Source of the DNA: an uncultured Eubacteriales bacterium | Lineage (GTDB): Bacteria; Bacillota; Clostridia; Oscillospirales; Oscillospiraceae | Direction of reading: 5' to 3' | NCBI GenBank assembly: GCA_902496595.1 | Contig: CABVBV010000030.1 | Span: 1-16,753 of the forward strand | DNA: 16,753 nucleotides | Shown: one piece after another, positions 14,165-16,753 of the stretch | How the letters are laid out: each line of letters starts with the position of its first letter | How positions within the stretch are numbered: position 1 is the stretch's first letter | The notes under the pieces: model-generated | Databases searched by the model: none | The model's input: only the letters and a program-made list of their open reading frames with translations | What the model was told of the DNA's origin: nothing | Program-made: the position numbers and the translations under genes

Positions 14165-15388
14165 TCAGTCCAGCCCCTCCAGCTCCACGAGCACCTCTGC
14201 CCCGGCGGGCAGGCCCTCACAGTCCCTCGGCACCCTCAGCACGCCGTCCGAGGCCGCGAGCGCCCGGATGAGCCCGGACTTCGTGCGCACGGGCTCGGCC
14301 CTGTACTCTTCGCCCTCGTACCTGAGCTTCACCCCGCAGAAGAGCTCGCGCCCGTCGTTTGCGGGCAGATTCGTTTCCAGTTTCGCTCTTACATATCTCG
14401 GTTCCGGTCTGCGGCCCAGCATCGAGCGCAGCTGTGCGCCCATGAGAAGTTTTCCGGTGAAATATGCCGCTGCCGGGTGGCCCGGGAGCCCGAAGACGGG
14501 CCTGCCGCACAGCTCGCCCAACATGGCGGGCTTGCCCGGGCGCATGGCAATGCCGTGAAAGAGCAGCCTGCCCCGGCGCTCCAGGATCCGGCTGACGGCG
14601 TCCCGGGCCCCGGCGGAGCTGCCGCCGCTCACGGCCACGAGCTCGTGCTCCATGGCCGCACCGATGAGCGCAGACTCCAGCAGCGCCTCCTCGTCCTTCA
14701 CTATGCCCAGGAAATCCGGCTCGGCGCCGAGGCTCTCGAGCAGGGCGCAGAGCATGGGCCCGTTCACGTCCCTGACTTCGCCGGGCCCCGGCGCGGCTGA
14801 CGGAGGCACCAGCTCGTCCCCGGTGCTGAGCACCGCGGCCCGCGGCCTTTTGCGCACCCGGACGGAGCTCAGGCCCAGCGCTGCGAGGGCGCCTATGTCC
14901 ATGGCCCGGAGCCTCCTGCCCTCGCTGAAGACCACGGAACCCGGCTCCACGTCGTCCCCTTTGAACACCACGCTCCGGCCCGGGGCGGAGCTTCTCCTGA
15001 CGCCGATGAGCCCCGCGCCGTAGTCGTCCGAATACTCGAGCATGACGACGGCGTCGGCGCCCTCGGGCAGACGTCCCCCCGTGGGTATGGCCGCGCACTC
15101 GCCGGGCCCTATGGAGAAACCCGGGGCCCGGCCCATCTCCACCTCGCCCGCGAGGCGCAGCAGCGCCGGCGCAGCCTCGCCGCAGCCGAAGGTATCCGAG
15201 GCCCTGACGGCGTAGCCGTCGACTGCGGAGCGGTCGAAACCCGGGACGTATGCCGAGGCCTCGACATCCTCGGCAAGCACGCGGCCCAGGGCGCTGCCCA
15301 GGGCACAGGGCTCGGCCTCCGTGCGCAGGCCGCCGAAGTTCTTCCTCAATATCTCGAGCGCCTCTTCCGGCGCAACGGTGTTAAGCAT
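14165..15388 (-). CDS. moeA: Molybdopterin molybdotransferase MoeA
   Basis: The protein has 407 aa, the normal family length. The ATG at 15388 follows GGGGGAG (15400-15394) by 5 bases. Diagnostic blocks are PGFDRSAVDGYAV (49-61), IPTGGRLPEGADAVVM (101-116), STGDELV (188-194), VSGGSSAGARD (253-263), FHGIAMRPGKPAMLG (277-291) and GLPGHPAAA (300-308). MoeA inserts molybdate into adenylylated molybdopterin to give the active molybdenum cofactor. It is the first gene of a two-gene minus-strand operon with the MoeA-PBP fusion, driven by one half of a symmetrical divergent promoter shared with the ThiF-like gene. Confidence 0.95.
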   Translation of the reverse strand: MLNTVAPEEALEILRKNFGGLRTEAEPCALGSALGRVLAEDVEASAYVPGFDRSAVDGYAVRASDTFGCGEAAPALLRLAGEVEMGRAPGFSIGPGECAAIPTGGRLPEGADAVVMLEYSDDYGAGLIGVRRSSAPGRSVVFKGDDVEPGSVVFSEGRRLRAMDIGALAALGLSSVRVRKRPRAAVLSTGDELVPPSAAPGPGEVRDVNGPMLCALLESLGAEPDFLGIVKDEEALLESALIGAAMEHELVAVSGGSSAGARDAVSRILERRGRLLFHGIAMRPGKPAMLGELCGRPVFGLPGHPAAAYFTGKLLMGAQLRSMLGRRPEPRYVRAKLETNLPANDGRELFCGVKLRYEGEEYRAEPVRTKSGLIRALAASDGVLRVPRDCEGLPAGAEVLVELEGLD

Positions 15389-15408
15389 CCTGTCTCCCCC
15401 TTTACACG

Positions 15409-15437
15409 AGTTTAAACCGATACCCCGGCTTTTGCAA
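15409..15437 (-). promoter_or_regulatory. Likely moeA promoter, half of a symmetrical divergent pair
   Basis: On the minus strand TTGCAA (15437-15432) and TAAACT (15414-15409) are 17 bases apart. Transcription would start near 15402, leaving a leader of about 14 bases that just includes the ribosome site. Confidence 0.6.
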
Positions 15438-15445
15438 GTCCGCCC

Positions 15446-15474
15446 TTGCGCCTCGGGGCTGCAGAGGTTAAACT
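15446..15474 (+). promoter_or_regulatory. Likely promoter for the ThiF-like gene, half of a symmetrical divergent pair
   Basis: TTGCGC (15446-15451) and TAAACT (15469-15474) are 17 bases apart. Transcription would start near 15481, so the GTG at 15480 would be at or before the transcript end. This favours the TTG start at 15498, which has GAGGAGG at 15482-15488. Confidence 0.6.
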
Positions 15475-15497
15475 AAAGAGTGAGGAGGCGATTGCGC

Positions 15498-16127
15498 TTG
15501 AAGGTTTCGGAAGGAGGAGTTTTCATAGCCGGGCTCGGCGGCCTGGGAGGCTATCTGCTGGAGCATATGCTGAGGCTCGGCCCGGCGTTCATCAGGGCCG
15601 CGGACGGGGACGTGTTCGACGAGTCGAACCTGAACCGGCAGCTGCTCTCGGCGCCTTCGCTGCTCGGCAGGAAAAAGGCGGAGCTGGCCTCGGAACGGGC
15701 GAGGCTCGTGAAGCCGGGCCTGCGCTTCGAGGCGGTTGCCGATTTCCTGACCGACGAGAACTGCGCACAGCTGCTCTCGGGCTGCGCCCTGGCCCTCGAC
15801 GGGCTCGACAATGTGCGCTCGAGGCTGATCCTGGAGCGAGGCTGCGAGGAACTGGGCATACCGCTCGTCCACGGGGCCATAGGAGGGCCGCTTTTCGAGG
15901 CGGGCACGGCGCCGCCGGGAAGCTCCATGCTCTCAAGACTGTACCCCGGAGGTTCGGAGCCGGGAAAACTTCCGGGAGTGGGAACTGCGGCGGCAGTGTG
16001 CGCCGGGCTCCAGGCCTCGGAGGCGGAGAAGCTGCTCAGAGGCGAAAGACCGCCGCTCTGGGGCAGGCTGCTCATGGGAAATCTGGATACTATGGAGTTC
16101 CATACGGCGGTAATTGTCCGAGATTGA
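15498..16127 (+). CDS. ThiF/MoeB/HesA-family adenylyltransferase lacking zinc cysteines
   Basis: The TTG at 15498 is chosen because GAGGAGG (15482-15488) sits 9 bases upstream; GTG 15480 in the same frame is the alternative (215 aa). The 209-aa product has the nucleotide loop GLGGLGG (12-18), acidic D37, SNLNRQ (43-48), basic K59-K60 and DGLDN (101-105), the standard E1-like adenylation set. Family members activate the C-terminal glycine of a ubiquitin-like sulphur carrier such as MoaD or ThiS. The paired CxxC zinc sites of MoeB and ThiF are absent; past C116 only C168 remains. No carrier protein is in the window. Its position beside moeA argues for a cofactor role (inference). Confidence 0.83.
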   Translation: MKVSEGGVFIAGLGGLGGYLLEHMLRLGPAFIRAADGDVFDESNLNRQLLSAPSLLGRKKAELASERARLVKPGLRFEAVADFLTDENCAQLLSGCALALDGLDNVRSRLILERGCEELGIPLVHGAIGGPLFEAGTAPPGSSMLSRLYPGGSEPGKLPGVGTAAAVCAGLQASEAEKLLRGERPPLWGRLLMGNLDTMEFHTAVIVRD

Positions 16128-16137
16128 AAGTTCGCTC

Positions 16138-16166
16138 TTTACAGGGAGGCTAAAATCCGATATAGT
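16138..16166 (+). promoter_or_regulatory. Strong sigma-70-like promoter upstream of the lipoprotein gene
   Basis: TTTACA (16138-16143) and TATAGT (16161-16166) are 17 bases apart, in an AT-rich stretch just after the ThiF-like gene. It would give a leader of nearly 190 bases before the lipoprotein ATG. Later TTGACA boxes at 16189 and 16283 lack a matching -10. Confidence 0.6.
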
Positions 16167-16253
16167 ATAAGGGTGAATTGTGTTTTGTTTGACAAAATAT
16201 AAGAAACGGCGTGCGCGGCAAACAGTTTTTCAGCAGACTATTTATCCGCGCCG

Positions 16254-16268
16254 CTCTTGTCTCAAGAG
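16254..16268 (+). other. Small hairpin in the long lipoprotein leader
   Basis: CTCTTG and CAAGAG form a perfect 6-bp stem with a 3-base loop. The rest of 16128-16361 holds no gene that I can support and no RNA family that I recognise. Confidence 0.3.
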
Positions 16269-16361
16269 AAATTGTTATTTCTTTGACACGGCTGTTGACG
16301 TCCCGTGCTGTCAGCGGGGCGAACAGATATAAAAAACCATCCATATTCAGGAGGTAGGAAA

Positions 16362-16753
16362 ATGAAGAAACTGTTTGCGATCCTTCTCGCCGCGATACTT
16401 TGTCTGGGCCTGCTGGCAGGCTGCGGCCAGACGACCATCATAGTCAACATGGGCGACGATGACGACGATGCCGACGCCACCCCGACCACCGAGGTCGTGG
16501 AGACCGAGCCGCCCGCCGACGACACTGCGGCTCCCGTGGCCGACGACACGCCGCTGCCCGAGGGCCAGCTGAAGACCGGCCTCGCCATCGTCTCCGTCGT
16601 TTCCAGCAGCTCCAAGGCTGCGAGCGCGGACGCCGACGGCAACGCCCAGGCCGACACCACCTTCGTGGCCGTCCTAGTGGACGCCGACGGCGTCATCAAG
16701 GACTGCCTCATCGACTGCGTGCAGACCAAGATAGCCTTCAACGCCGCCGGCGA
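16362..16753 (+). CDS. Lipoprotein with acidic linker, possible FMN-binding-like domain (3' end outside window)
   Basis: The ATG at 16362 follows AGGAGGT (16349-16355) by 6 bases. The first 130 codons are visible. A lysine start, a hydrophobic stretch and the lipobox LLAGC (C21) mark a signal-peptidase-II lipoprotein. A low-complexity linker of Asp, Thr, Pro and Ala (about 31-65), beginning with five aspartates in a row, leads to a folded region with GLAIVSVVSSSSKA and VAVLVDADGVIKDCLID. These resemble the FMN-binding-like surface lipoproteins of gut Clostridia; this likeness is from memory and the diagnostic part may lie beyond the window. It is probably anchored on the outer face of the membrane. 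Confidence 0.75.
   Translation, partial: MKKLFAILLAAILCLGLLAGCGQTTIIVNMGDDDDDADATPTTEVVETEPPADDTAAPVADDTPLPEGQLKTGLAIVSVVSSSSKAASADADGNAQADTTFVAVLVDADGVIKDCLIDCVQTKIAFNAAG

Noticed and set aside
16262..16741. 159-codon Ser/Ala-rich minus-strand reading frame at the right end
   Set aside because: It is antisense to the lipoprotein, which has a strong ribosome site and lipobox; its serine richness mirrors the acidic linker codons.

Overview
This is a GC-rich, gene-dense bacterial window of 16,753 bases with strong Shine-Dalgarno sites. The enzymes are those of a strict anaerobe: iron-sulphur and CCG-domain redox proteins, a radical SAM enzyme, formate-tetrahydrofolate ligase, a prenylated-FMN decarboxylase and molybdenum-cofactor genes. 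The lipoprotein signal peptide, the lysoplasmalogenase (suggesting plasmalogen lipids) and the FMN-binding-like lipoprotein point to a high-GC Clostridia-type Bacillota. This is inference; Synergistota or another anaerobic phylum cannot be excluded.

Region 1 (18-6071, + strand) is a tight six-gene operon: a dicluster/CCG-domain iron-sulphur protein, a 73-aa double-CxxC protein, a SAM methyltransferase, a C_GCAxxG_C_C protein, a radical SAM protein with a tetraether-synthase-like N-terminal Cys-rich domain, and a PaaK-like adenylate-forming ligase. Neighbours overlap or nearly touch, except for a 107-base gap at 3057-3163 that holds a possible 27-codon gene. As I recall it, the set and order match DVU1558-DVU1553 of Desulfovibrio vulgaris, next to the aldehyde oxidoreductase DVU1559. 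The biochemical role of that conserved cluster is, to my knowledge, unsettled, and this is the best candidate here for an under-described system.

Region 2 (6072-8355) holds a UbiD-family decarboxylase and its UbiX-family flavin prenyltransferase, with their own likely promoter and an 8-bp inverted repeat upstream. A hairpin region separates them from converging genes.

Region 3 (8356-11480) holds a minus-strand metallo-beta-lactamase-fold gene followed by thioredoxin, diverging from fhs (formate-tetrahydrofolate ligase). Region 4 is a lysoplasmalogenase-family membrane protein (minus strand) with a clear promoter and a clear terminator.

Region 5 (12235-16127) is a molybdenum-cofactor locus. 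MoeA and a MoeA fused to a periplasmic-binding-protein-like domain lie on the minus strand. A ThiF/MoeB-type adenylyltransferase diverges from them across a strikingly symmetrical two-way promoter. The window ends in the first 130 codons of a lipoprotein with an acidic linker.

Working together (inference): the locus looks devoted to a molybdenum hydroxylase, possibly encoded just upstream of base 1. Cofactor insertion would come from MoeA, MoeA-PBP and ThiF; electron transfer from the dicluster/CCG protein and small redox proteins; and substrate chemistry from the CoA ligase, radical SAM enzyme, methyltransferase and perhaps UbiD/UbiX. No tRNA, rRNA, CRISPR array, transposase or integrase was seen.
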